Notes under the pieces: model-generated
The model's database searches: none
Seen by the model: the letters and a program-made list of their open reading frames with translations, nothing else
What the model was told of the DNA's origin: nothing
Origin: an uncultured Jannaschia sp.
GTDB lineage: Bacteria > Pseudomonadota > Alphaproteobacteria > Rhodobacterales > Rhodobacteraceae
NCBI RefSeq assembly: GCF_947494025.1
Contig: NZ_CANLTQ010000001.1
Span: 186,001 to 250,000, forward strand
Direction: 5' to 3'
Length of the DNA: 64,000 nt
Made by a program: the position numbers and the translations under genes
Part shown: in pieces, positions 12,296 through 20,611 of the stretch
Layout: the number at the start of each line of letters is the position of its first letter
How positions within the stretch are numbered: position 1 is the first letter of the stretch

Positions 12296-13315
12296 ATGAA
12301 GAAACTGTTCGCCGGAACGGCGCTCGCCGCCCTTGCCGCCACGGGCGCGGCCTTCGCGCAATCGGCCGAGGGCGCGACTGCCTGCCTGATCACCAAGACG
12401 GACATCAATCCGTTCTTCGTGAAGATGCGGGAGGGTGCGACGCAGGCGGCCGACAGGCTCGGCATGAACCTGCAATCCTATGCGGGCGAGGTCGATGGCG
12501 ACCACGAGGCGCAGGTGGACGCGGTCGAAACCTGCATCGCCGCCGGCGCCAAGGGTATCCTGATCACCGCCTCGGACACCGCCGCCATCGTCGAGCCGCT
12601 GCAGCGCGCGCGCGACCAGGGCATCCTCGTCATCGCGCTCGACACGCCGCTCGAGCCGATCGACGCCGCCGACGCGACCTTCGCCACCGACAATTTCGAG
12701 GCCGGCCGCCTGATCGGCGCCTGGGCTGCGGCGGCGGTCGAGGATCCGGAGAACGCGAAGATCGCCATGCTCGACCTGAACGAGAGCCAGCCGACCGTGG
12801 GCGTCCTGCGCGACCAGGGCTTCCTCGAGGGCTTCGGCATCGATCTGGGCGATCCGGACCGCTGGGGCGACGAGGACGATCCGCGCATCGTCGGCCACGA
12901 GGTGACGCAGGGCAACGAGGAGGGCGGCCGTCGGGCGATGGAGAACCTGCTGCTGCAGGATCCGGAGATCGACGTCGTCTACACGATCAACGAGCCCGCC
13001 GCCGCCGGCGCCTACGAGGCGATCCGTGCGCTCGGCCGGGAGGACGACGTGCTGATCGTCTCGGTCGACGGCGGCTGCCCGGGGGTCCAGAACGTGGCCG
13101 ACGGCGTGATCGGCGCGACGTCGCAGCAATACCCGCTCGACATGGCGTCCCTCGGGATCGAGGCGATCGCGACGTATATCGAGGATGGCACCGTGCCGGA
13201 GCCGTCCGAGGGGCTCGATTTCACCGATACGGGGGTGAACCTCGTCACCGATGCCCCGGTCGAGGGCGTCGAGTCGATCTCCGTCGCCGAGGGGCAGGAC
13301 CGCTGCTGGGGCTGA
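12296..13315 (+). CDS. frcB: Fructose-type ABC transporter, periplasmic binding protein
   Basis: A 339-residue pentose/hexose-binding protein of the ribose-binding family with a signal peptide ending AAFA. The mature protein shows [50 protein letters not shown] and [16 protein letters not shown], matching FrcB-type proteins. It delivers a hexose, probably fructose and perhaps mannose or ribose, to the FrcC-FrcA importer. A GGGAGGA ribosome site precedes the ATG. It is the first gene of the frcBCAK operon and divergent from its probable regulator. Confidence 0.88.
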   Translation: MKKLFAGTALAALAATGAAFAQSAEGATACLITKTDINPFFVKMREGATQAADRLGMNLQSYAGEVDGDHEAQVDAVETCIAAGAKGILITASDTAAIVEPLQRARDQGILVIALDTPLEPIDAADATFATDNFEAGRLIGAWAAAAVEDPENAKIAMLDLNESQPTVGVLRDQGFLEGFGIDLGDPDRWGDEDDPRIVGHEVTQGNEEGGRRAMENLLLQDPEIDVVYTINEPAAAGAYEAIRALGREDDVLIVSVDGGCPGVQNVADGVIGATSQQYPLDMASLGIEAIATYIEDGTVPEPSEGLDFTDTGVNLVTDAPVEGVESISVAEGQDRCWG

Positions 13316-13417
13316 CGGCCCGGCCCTGACGGGCGGCCGGACACCGGTCGCCCCCTTATTCACCGGGATCCGGCGGGTGCCACACGCGCCCCCGGACGCC
13401 ATTCGAGGGGGACCCAT

Positions 13418-14485
13418 ATGGCCGATACCGCCGAAGCCCGCGCCGAGGAAAGCATCGCCGAGATCGAGCATGGCCGGCACGGCCCGCTCGCGCAGTTGCA
13501 GCACCTGCTGCACAACGTGCCGACGCTGGTGCCCATCATCATCCTGACGCTGTCGGTCATCGCCTTCGCGATCGCGACCGACGGGCGGCTGCTGAGCGGC
13601 CTCGCCATCAAGATCACGCTGGAGCAGACGGCGATCGTCGCCATCCTCGCCTGCGCGCAGACGCTCATCATCCTGACCGCCGGGATCGACCTGTCGGTCG
13701 GCGCGGTGATGGTGCTGGGCTATGTCTGCATGGGCCATCTGGGCGTCACCTACGGCGTGCCCGCCCCCCTCGCCGTGCTGGCGGGAATGCTGCTCACGAT
13801 GACGCTCGGGGCGGTGAACGGACTTCTGGTGACGCGCGTGCGCCTTCCGCCCTTCATCGTGACGCTGGGCATGTGGCAGATCGTGCTGGCGACAGTCTAC
13901 CTTTATACCGGGTCGCAGTCGATCCGCAGTCAGGACATCGACGCGGACGCACCGCTCCTCAAGGTCTTCGGGGCGCGGGTGGAGGTCGGCGACTGGCCCA
14001 TCCGGATCATGGGCGCGCCGACGATCTGGGCGGTGATCCTCGTCGTCGCGCTCTTCGCGACCTTCTGGTACGTGTTGAACCGCACCGCTTGGGGCCGGCA
14101 CGTCTATGCGGTGGGCGACGACCGGGAAGCGGCGGAGCTGGCCGGCGTGCGCGCCGACCAGGTCCTGTTGTCGGTCTACGTCGTCGCCGGCGCGATCGTC
14201 GGACTGGCGGCCTGGGCCGCGATCGGCCGGGTCGGGTCGATCTCGCCGTCGAGCTTCGCGGAGGCCAACCTCGATTCCATCGCGGCGGTGGTGATCGGCG
14301 GCACCTCGCTCTTCGGCGGACGCGGCACGATCCTCGGCACGCTGTTCGGCGCGCTCACGGTCGGGGTTTTCGCGACCGGGCTGAAGCTCGCGGGGGCGAA
14401 CCCGCAATGGGTGCTTTTCGCGTCGGGCTGCCTCATCATCCTCGCCGTCGCGCTCGACCAGTGGATCCGGAGGATCTCGGTGTGA
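13418..14485 (+). CDS. frcC: Fructose-type ABC transporter, permease
   Basis: Inner-membrane permease of 355 residues in the RbsC/FrcC family. Hydrophobic helices begin near residue 38. The family segments TLIILTAGIDLSVGAVMVLG, PPFIVTLGMWQIV, VYAVGDDREAAELAGVRAD and AAVVIGGTSLFGGRGTILGTLFGAL are all present. It forms the channel with FrcA on the cytoplasmic face. It lies 102 bases after frcB and is followed by frcA. A polar N-terminus of about 35 residues precedes the first helix, as in other FrcC proteins. Confidence 0.9.
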   Translation: MADTAEARAEESIAEIEHGRHGPLAQLQHLLHNVPTLVPIIILTLSVIAFAIATDGRLLSGLAIKITLEQTAIVAILACAQTLIILTAGIDLSVGAVMVLGYVCMGHLGVTYGVPAPLAVLAGMLLTMTLGAVNGLLVTRVRLPPFIVTLGMWQIVLATVYLYTGSQSIRSQDIDADAPLLKVFGARVEVGDWPIRIMGAPTIWAVILVVALFATFWYVLNRTAWGRHVYAVGDDREAAELAGVRADQVLLSVYVVAGAIVGLAAWAAIGRVGSISPSSFAEANLDSIAAVVIGGTSLFGGRGTILGTLFGALTVGVFATGLKLAGANPQWVLFASGCLIILAVALDQWIRRISV

Positions 14486-14570
14486 CCCATCCGACGAATC
14501 GCAAGTCGTGTTCGAACTCGACCGGGGCGGCGAAGCAGTCCGCAGATCAGTGGAACCGGAGGATCCCGGC

Positions 14571-15350
14571 ATGACCGAACCCATCCTGCAAGCGCGCGGG
14601 CTCATCAAGCGCTACGGCCGCGTCACCGCGCTCGACCGCTGCGACTTCGACCTGATGCCGGGCGAGATCCTCGCGGTGATCGGCGACAACGGCGCGGGTA
14701 AATCCTCGCTCATCAAGGCGCTTTCCGGCGCGGTCGTGCCCGATGCGGGCGAGATTCGGCTCGAGGGGCGTCAAGTGCGCTTCACCAACCCGACGCAGGG
14801 GCGCGAGGCGGGGATCGAGACGGTCTATCAGACGCTCGCCATGTCGCCGGCGCTGTCGATCGCCGACAACATATTCATGGGCCGCGAGATCCGCCGCAAG
14901 GGCGTGCTCGGCTCGGTGTTCCGGATGCTGGACCGGACGGCGATGGAGAGTTTCGCGCGCCGCAAGCTTTCCGATCTGGGGCTGATGACGATCCAGAACA
15001 TCAATCAGCCGGTCGAGACGCTATCCGGCGGGCAACGGCAGGGCGTGGCCGTGGCGCGGGCCGCGGCGTTCGGCTCCAGGGTGATCATCCTCGACGAGCC
15101 GACGGCGGCGCTCGGCGTCAAGGAAAGCCGCAAGGTGCTCGACCTGATCCTCGACGTGAAATCGCGCGGCATTCCGATCATCCTGATCAGCCACAACATG
15201 CCGCATGTCTTCGAGGTGGCCGACCGCATCCATGTCCACCGCCTCGGGCGGAGACTCACGGTGATCGATCCGAAAGACTATTCGATGTCGGACGCGGTCG
15301 CGTTCATGACCGGTGCGAAGGCGCCCGAAGGTGCGGACGTGATCGTGTGA
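14571..15350 (+). CDS. frcA: Fructose-type ABC transporter, ATP-binding protein
   Basis: A 259-residue ATPase with a single nucleotide-binding domain, as in FrcA and unlike the duplicated RbsA. Walker A is GDNGAGKSS, the signature is LSGGQRQGVAVARAA and Walker B is VIILDEPTAALG; the switch histidine is in LISHNM. The start MTEPILQARG is chosen over an upstream in-frame ATG. Its last codons overlap the GTG start of frcK by four bases, which suggests coupled translation. Confidence 0.92.
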   Translation: MTEPILQARGLIKRYGRVTALDRCDFDLMPGEILAVIGDNGAGKSSLIKALSGAVVPDAGEIRLEGRQVRFTNPTQGREAGIETVYQTLAMSPALSIADNIFMGREIRRKGVLGSVFRMLDRTAMESFARRKLSDLGLMTIQNINQPVETLSGGQRQGVAVARAAAFGSRVIILDEPTAALGVKESRKVLDLILDVKSRGIPIILISHNMPHVFEVADRIHVHRLGRRLTVIDPKDYSMSDAVAFMTGAKAPEGADVIV

Positions 15351-15958
15351 TCGCGGATCCCGGGCCCGATCCGGTCCGCCTCATCCTCGACCTTCCGCAC
15401 GGGCGCCGGCTGGTCGCCCTTGTCGGTCCGCCGGCCGCAGGCAAGTCCACGCGGGCCGAGGCGCTGGCAAACGCGGTCCGCGCGGGTGGCCGAACCGCGC
15501 AGGTCGTTCCGATGGACGGCTTCCACATCGACAACGACACGCTCGAAGCGCGGGGGCTTCGGGCGCGAAAAGGCTCGCCCGCGACCTTCGACGTCGCGGG
15601 CCTGCTGTCGCTCGTGCGCGCGGTGCGGACGGGCGGGTCCCAGCCCTTCCCCACCTTCGATCGCACGGCCGACGCAGTCGTCCCCCTTGGCGGGCGGCTC
15701 GACGCGGAGGTGGCGATCTTCGAGGGGAACTATCTGCTTCTCGACACGGTGCCCTGGCGCGGGCTGCACCCGTTCTGGGATCTCACCCTTTGGCTCGACG
15801 TGCCGGACGCGGTGCTGCGCGAGCGGCTGCTTCGTCGCTGGCGCGACCACGGCTTCGACGCGGCCGAGGCCCGGGTCAAGGCGGAGGGCAACGACCTGCC
15901 GAACGCACATCTCGCGGTCGCGCGATCGCGCGCGGCCGATATCGTTCTGCGGGATTGA
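15347..15958 (+). CDS. frcK: FrcK-type sugar/nucleoside kinase-like P-loop protein
   Basis: A 203-residue member of the phosphoribulokinase/uridine kinase fold group. The P-loop is VGPPAAGKST (near residue 31), followed by VVPMDGFHIDND and VAIFEGNYLLLD, both typical of this family. It is thought to phosphorylate the imported sugar or a related substrate, and it is encoded in the same place in rhizobial frc operons. The start is a GTG that overlaps the frcA stop. The true substrate is not proven by sequence. Confidence 0.8.
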   Translation: MIADPGPDPVRLILDLPHGRRLVALVGPPAAGKSTRAEALANAVRAGGRTAQVVPMDGFHIDNDTLEARGLRARKGSPATFDVAGLLSLVRAVRTGGSQPFPTFDRTADAVVPLGGRLDAEVAIFEGNYLLLDTVPWRGLHPFWDLTLWLDVPDAVLRERLLRRWRDHGFDAAEARVKAEGNDLPNAHLAVARSRAADIVLRD

Positions 15959-15980
15959 CGCCGCCACCCCGCGCGCGGGA

Positions 15981-16793
15981 TCAGGCGCGCAGCGTCTCGG
16001 TGGACGCGAAGAACATCGCCTGGCTGACCGCGGACTGGACCTGATCCTCCTTGTAGGGCTTGGAGATCAGGAAGGCCGGCTCCGGCCGGTTTCCGGTGAG
16101 CAGACGCTCCGGGAAGGCGGTGATGAAGATGACCGGCATGTCCGGCATCGCGACAAGGATGTCGTTCACCGCGTCGATGCCCGAGGAATTGTCCGCGAGC
16201 TGGATGTCGGCGAGGATCAGGTCCGGCCGCTCGCTCGCGCCGAGCTCGACGGCCTCCTGCCGCGTGCGGGCGACGCCGGTGACGGAATGGCCCAGCTCCT
16301 CCACGATGGCGCTCAGGTCGGCGGCGATGATCGGCTCGTCCTCGATCACCATGATCCGGCCGCTGGTCGACGCCTCCATGTCGGAGCGCGCGGTGGCGAT
16401 CAGGTGGCGCACCTCGTCACGGTCCACCTCCATGATCGTGGCGATCTCCTCGATCGAGAATTCCTCCACCGTCGACAGCAGCAACGCCTCGCGCGTGTTG
16501 GGCCCGAGCGTCTTCATGATGGCCTGCGCGCGGCCCATCGAGCCGCCCTCGTCTTCGGGAACCGGCGCCCCTGCGGAACCCCAGATGGCATGAAAGCATT
16601 TGTACAGCGCCACACGGGTTCTGGGCTCGGCGTCGAAGACGGACCGGTCCTCCAGAATGGTCTCGAGCGTCGCGACGGCGTAATTGTCTCCGCTCGTCTG
16701 GGAGCCGGTCAGGGCCCGGGCGTATCGGCGAAGATAAGGGAGTTCGCTGGCGATGCGGTCGGAGAGGTCGGCTGTCCCGTCGGTCGTCGTCAT
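15981..16793 (-). CDS. phyR: General stress response anti-anti-sigma response regulator PhyR
   Basis: A 270-residue two-domain regulator. Residues 1-140 resemble an ECF sigma factor (YLRRYARALTGSQTSGDNYAV, then STVEEFSIEEIATIMEVDRDEV). Residues 146-265 are a receiver with acidic pocket IEDEP, phosphoacceptor Asp196 in ILADIQLAD, Thr225 and Lys245. When phosphorylated, PhyR binds NepR and frees the sigma factor EcfG. The start MTTTDG is chosen over an upstream ATG lying in the promoter region. It is divergent from nepR-ecfG, the classic arrangement. Confidence 0.96.
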   Translation of the reverse strand: MTTTDGTADLSDRIASELPYLRRYARALTGSQTSGDNYAVATLETILEDRSVFDAEPRTRVALYKCFHAIWGSAGAPVPEDEGGSMGRAQAIMKTLGPNTREALLLSTVEEFSIEEIATIMEVDRDEVRHLIATARSDMEASTSGRIMVIEDEPIIAADLSAIVEELGHSVTGVARTRQEAVELGASERPDLILADIQLADNSSGIDAVNDILVAMPDMPVIFITAFPERLLTGNRPEPAFLISKPYKEDQVQSAVSQAMFFASTETLRA

Positions 16794-16820
16794 GTAGTCA
16801 CGCTTTCGCTTACTTTTTCC

Positions 16821-16845
16821 GGAACAAAACCGAATAGCGGTCGTT
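16821..16845 (+). promoter_or_regulatory. EcfG-dependent promoter of nepR-ecfG
   Basis: GGAAC at 16821-16825 and CGTT at 16842-16845 are separated by 16 bases, an exact match to the EcfG consensus known from alphaproteobacteria. It lies 55 bases before nepR, so EcfG probably activates its own operon. The opposite strand also has GGAAC (16848-16852) with a poorer CGGTT, so phyR may share this control. Confidence 0.8.
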
Positions 16846-16899
16846 CGGTTCCGAGACACGTGCGATTATCTCGCCCACGACTCAGGATAGCAAGACACC

Positions 16900-17064
16900 A
16901 TGACCAAGCCGAAACAGGACGAGCGCGATCGTGTCGCCGCCTTGATCGATCAAAATTTAAGGCTCGTCTATTCGGACCTCGTGAAGGAAGACCTACCTGA
17001 CCGGTTCAAGGACCTTCTCGCGGTCCTCAAGGCACAGGATACGGAGTCAGGCGGCAAATCATGA
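16900..17064 (+). CDS. nepR: Anti-sigma factor NepR
   Basis: A 54-residue protein. Its helical core (DQNLRLVYSDLVKEDLPDRF, then KDLLAVLK) matches the NepR signature in which a conserved leucine- and arginine-rich helix precedes the P-D-RF motif. NepR holds EcfG inactive until phosphorylated PhyR takes it away. The ATG is at 16900. The stop TGA overlaps the ATG of ecfG (ATGA), so sigma and anti-sigma are made in a fixed ratio. It is shorter than many annotated genes and easily missed. Confidence 0.93.
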   Translation: MTKPKQDERDRVAALIDQNLRLVYSDLVKEDLPDRFKDLLAVLKAQDTESGGKS

Positions 17065-17630
17065 ACAGACCAAAGAAGGGGAGCGATCCTCGCGACGCGA
17101 TGCTCGATCACCTGCCGGCGCTGCGTGCCTTTGCGCTCAGCCTCACGCGGAACGGTGCGACGGCGGACGACATGGTGCAGGACACCGTGGTCAAGGCCTG
17201 GACGAACATGGACAAGTTCCAGCCGGGAACGAACATGCGGGCTTGGCTCTTCACGATCCTGCGCAATACCTACTATTCCAGCCGCCGGAAGCTGAACCGG
17301 GAGGTGGCCGACCCCGAGGGGACGATGGTCGCCGGGCTTTCGGTCAAGCCCGACCACGACGGCCACCTGAACCTCACGGATTTCAAGAAGGTCTTCGAGA
17401 CGTTGCCCGACGAGCAGCGCGAGGCGCTCATTCTCGTGGGCGCGTCCGGCTTCAGCTACGAGGAGGCCGCGGATATGTGCGGCGTCGCGATCGGCACGAT
17501 CAAGAGCCGCGCCAACCGGGGACGCGCCCGGCTGACCGAACTTCTCGGCCTCGACGGAAACTCGCCCATCGAGATGACGGACAACGCGACAATGGCCGTC
17601 GTCGCGGGCGGCGGGAGCGTTCTGCGCTGA
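17061..17630 (+). CDS. ecfG: General stress response ECF sigma factor EcfG
   Basis: A 189-residue ECF15-type sigma factor. Region 2 includes LPALRAFALSLTRNGATADDMVQDTVVKAW and MRAWLFTILRNTYYSSRRK. Region 4 includes LPDEQREALILVGASGFSYEEAADMCGVAIGTIKSRANRGRARL. It directs RNA polymerase to GGAAC/CGTT promoters under general stress. It follows nepR with a four-base overlap and is followed at once by a sensor kinase gene. The C-terminal tail after residue 165 is not conserved. Confidence 0.95.
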   Translation: MNRPKKGSDPRDAMLDHLPALRAFALSLTRNGATADDMVQDTVVKAWTNMDKFQPGTNMRAWLFTILRNTYYSSRRKLNREVADPEGTMVAGLSVKPDHDGHLNLTDFKKVFETLPDEQREALILVGASGFSYEEAADMCGVAIGTIKSRANRGRARLTELLGLDGNSPIEMTDNATMAVVAGGGSVLR

Positions 17631-17689
17631 CACCGAGCGGCAAGATACCCGATCCCTGGTATCAGAGCCTGAAGGTCCGGCTGGTCGCC

Positions 17690-19387
17690 ATGTTGTCGCT
17701 GGCGCTCCTGCCGATCGGGGTGATCGCCGTCCTGCAGGCACAGAACGTCGCGTCCAAGGCACGGGTCAATGTCGAACTCGCGCTCCTCGCCCTGACCGAG
17801 CAGGCCGCGATGCAGGAACGTCTCGCGATCAATCAGGCGTTCGGAACGGAAGCGGTGCTGGCACTGCTTTTGCCCGACCTCGCCACGGACACGGCGCGCT
17901 GCGTCCGGTTCATGCGTTCGATCACCGATGCCAACCAGCGGTTCGAATATGCGGGCTTCGTAACGGCGGAGGGGCGCCTCGAATGCGCCTCCGACGGTCA
18001 GGCCCGCAATCTGTCAGCCAGCGAGGAATTCCAGGAGCTGGTGGTGGAGCCGCGCAGGCTCGTCACGGCGACGCCCTTCGCGCAGATGTCGGGAGGCGCG
18101 GTCCTGAGCGTCATCACCCCGGTCTTCACCGATAGCGGAACCGGCGAGATCCGCCTCCTCGGCTTTGTGTTGATCTCCATCCCGCATTCGGGCGCCGGGG
18201 ACGAGCAGCTGATCGGAACGGAGACGGCGCTCAACGACGCGCTTCTCGACCTGGTGACGTTCAATGCTCGTGGCATGATCCTCAGTTCGAGCAATTCGCC
18301 CGAAGCCGTCGAGAACATGCTGCCCGCCGGAACGAGGCTGGCCGACATGACCCGGAACGAGTCCCGCGCCACGAGCGAGAGCGACCGCGACGGCGACGCG
18401 CGGATCTATACCGTCGCGCCGATCGAGCGGAACCGGCTCTACGTGATGGGGATATGGGACGGGCAGGCCAGCCTCGCGCGGCAAACGGACGGGACCGCGT
18501 TGAGCACCCTGTTCCCGGCCCTCATGTGGGTGGTCAGCCTCGGGGTCGCGCTCTTCGCCGTCCATACCCTCGTCCTGCGTCACCTGACACGGCTCGGGCG
18601 CCAGATGGCGCTTTTCGCGGCGGCCCGGCGGCTTCCGGCCGAAACGCCGAGCGAGACGCCGCCGACCGAGATCCAGCGCATCCAGCGGGCCTTTCTGGAG
18701 ATGACGGACGCGCTGATCCGCGACGAGGCGTCGCTGGAGAACGCCGTCCGCGAGAAGTCGGTGCTGGTCAAGGAAATCCACCACCGGGTGAAGAACAACC
18801 TGCAGCTGATCTCCTCCATCATCAGCCTGCAGATCCGTACCGTGGAGGGGAGCGAGGCGAAGCACGCTCTGCGCCAGACGCAGGACCGCGTGCTCAGCAT
18901 GGCGACGATCCACCGCGACCTCTACCAGACCTCGGAGACCGGCCTCGTCGATGTCACGCATCTCGTCCACGAGGTGGTCACCAAGTCGATCGAAACCGCG
19001 CCGGACGGCGAAAGCATCGAGCTCGACCTTCAGACCGACGACATCCGGCTCTTTCCCGACCAGGCGGTTCCGATGTCGCTTCTGGCATCCGAGGCTGTCA
19101 TCAACGCGATCAAGCATATGCCGCCGCTCGGCACGCCCGGCATACGTCGCCGGATCGAGGTCGAGCTGCGCGAGGACGCGGAGCGAAATTGCCTGTTCCG
19201 CCTTTCCAACACCACGCTCGAGGATGACGGCCCCCGGCCGCAGAGCAAGGGGATGGGCCGCAAGCTCATGCGCGCCTTCGCCACGCAGCTCGGCGCCAAG
19301 ATCGACGCGCAGGAGCACGACGGGGTCTACCGCTTGACGGTGGAGTTCAAGGCCTCCGAGTTCTCGCCCGCGCCCGGAACGTTCTGA
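17690..19387 (+). CDS. Membrane sensor histidine kinase, HisKA_2 type, of the general stress locus
   Basis: A 565-residue kinase counted from the first ATG. One N-terminal and one central hydrophobic helix (near residues 1-18 and 272-294) flank a periplasmic sensor domain. A linker follows, then a dimerisation/phosphoacceptor segment KEIHHRVKNNLQLISSIISL (His364/His365) and a HATPase domain with SLLASEAVINAIKHM. HisKA_2 kinases next to ecfG commonly feed phosphate to PhyR. The start is unclear: the residues just before the ATG (PDPWYQSLKVRLVA) look like the family's usual N-terminus, but no ATG, GTG or TTG lies in that frame near the ecfG stop. Confidence 0.85.
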   Translation: MLSLALLPIGVIAVLQAQNVASKARVNVELALLALTEQAAMQERLAINQAFGTEAVLALLLPDLATDTARCVRFMRSITDANQRFEYAGFVTAEGRLECASDGQARNLSASEEFQELVVEPRRLVTATPFAQMSGGAVLSVITPVFTDSGTGEIRLLGFVLISIPHSGAGDEQLIGTETALNDALLDLVTFNARGMILSSSNSPEAVENMLPAGTRLADMTRNESRATSESDRDGDARIYTVAPIERNRLYVMGIWDGQASLARQTDGTALSTLFPALMWVVSLGVALFAVHTLVLRHLTRLGRQMALFAAARRLPAETPSETPPTEIQRIQRAFLEMTDALIRDEASLENAVREKSVLVKEIHHRVKNNLQLISSIISLQIRTVEGSEAKHALRQTQDRVLSMATIHRDLYQTSETGLVDVTHLVHEVVTKSIETAPDGESIELDLQTDDIRLFPDQAVPMSLLASEAVINAIKHMPPLGTPGIRRRIEVELREDAERNCLFRLSNTTLEDDGPRPQSKGMGRKLMRAFATQLGAKIDAQEHDGVYRLTVEFKASEFSPAPGTF

Positions 19388-19521
19388 AGCCACGATGCAC
19401 GGAGAACCGCACCGTCGGCGGGTGTGCCGCCGCGCCTTGCCCTGTCGTCCGGTGACGCACGCGACAGAGGAACATCCGGCCCCCCTCGCCTCCGCGGCCC
19501 GGTCCGGCTAGAAGGCCGCCG

Positions 19522-20574
19522 ATGTCCTGGACCCTGACTCAGCTGATGCCCGACGGCCCGCCCTTCGACGAGGTGATCGACGTGCGCGCGCCGCAGGAAT
19601 TCGCCGAGGATCACATGCCGGGCGCGGTCAACCTGCCGGTCCTCTCTGACGCGGAGCGCGCGCGGATCGGCACGATCTATGTGCAGCAGGACCGCTTCCT
19701 CGCCCGCAAGATCGGCGCGGCGCTGGTGGCGCGGAACGCGGCGGCGCATCTGGAGGGACCGCTCGCAGACCGGGGCGGTGGCTGGCGTCCGCTCCTTTAT
19801 TGCTGGCGCGGGGGGCAGCGGTCGAATTCCTTCGCCTCGATCCTCGCGCAGATCGGCTGGCGGGTGGAGGTGCTCGACGGCGGCTACCGCAGCTATCGCC
19901 GGCTGGTCTCGCAGAGGCTCTACGAGACGCCGCTCGGCCTGCGTCTCGTTGTCGTCGACGGCGGCACGGGGTCGGGCAAGACCGAGCTTCTTCACCGGAT
20001 CGCGGCGGAAGGCGGTCAGGTCGTCGACCTCGAGGGGCTCGCGCGGCATCGCGGATCCAATTTCGGGGCGATGCCGGGCGGGCAGCCGGCGCAGAAGATG
20101 TTCGAGTCGCGTCTGGTGCGGGAACTCGACTGGCTCGACCCGACGCGGCCCGTCTTCGTGGAGGCGGAAAGCAACGCCATCGGCCACGTGCGCCTGCCAC
20201 CTTCGCTCTGGACGGCGATGGGGCGTGCGGAGACGATCCGGCTGGACGCGAGCCCGGAGGCCCGCGGCCGGTTTCTGACGACGACCTATCCCGACCTTAC
20301 CGCCGACGCGGATCTCCTCGCGCGGCGCATCGAGACGTTGCGTCCCTACCACTCGCGCGAACAGATCGCCGCCTGGCACGCGATGGCGCGGGAGGGCCGC
20401 CACGCGGAGATGGCGCGGGACCTGATCGAGCGGCATTACGACCGACGCTACCGCGACAATTCGAGCCACAGGACGGATATCGGACGTATCGACCTCGGGG
20501 CGCTGTCCGAGGCGGACCTGCGACGCGCGGCGGCGCGGGCGCTCGAGATCGCGGAGCTCGCACCGGTCGCGTGA
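19522..20574 (+). CDS. selU: tRNA 2-selenouridine synthase (SelU/MnmH)
   Basis: A 350-residue enzyme that replaces sulfur by selenium at the wobble uridine of certain tRNAs, using selenophosphate. The N-terminal rhodanese domain begins with FDEVIDVRAPQEFAEDHMPGA and carries the catalytic cysteine in LLYCWRGGQRSNSFA. The second domain has a P-loop, GGTGSGKTELLH. Both domains and the length match YbbB/SelU. It is convergent with the selD fusion gene, which would supply its selenium donor. Confidence 0.93.
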   Translation: MSWTLTQLMPDGPPFDEVIDVRAPQEFAEDHMPGAVNLPVLSDAERARIGTIYVQQDRFLARKIGAALVARNAAAHLEGPLADRGGGWRPLLYCWRGGQRSNSFASILAQIGWRVEVLDGGYRSYRRLVSQRLYETPLGLRLVVVDGGTGSGKTELLHRIAAEGGQVVDLEGLARHRGSNFGAMPGGQPAQKMFESRLVRELDWLDPTRPVFVEAESNAIGHVRLPPSLWTAMGRAETIRLDASPEARGRFLTTTYPDLTADADLLARRIETLRPYHSREQIAAWHAMAREGRHAEMARDLIERHYDRRYRDNSSHRTDIGRIDLGALSEADLRRAAARALEIAELAPVA

Positions 20575-20611
20575 CCCTCGCGGGCCGTCCGGCCGCCCGC
20601 CCGCGACCGGC

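Noticed and set aside
12212-14608. A 798-codon open frame on the minus strand antisense to frcB-frcC
   Set aside because: It is a codon-bias shadow in GC-rich DNA: its protein is Arg/Asp/Gly-rich with no motif, while the plus strand encodes clear ABC transporter genes.
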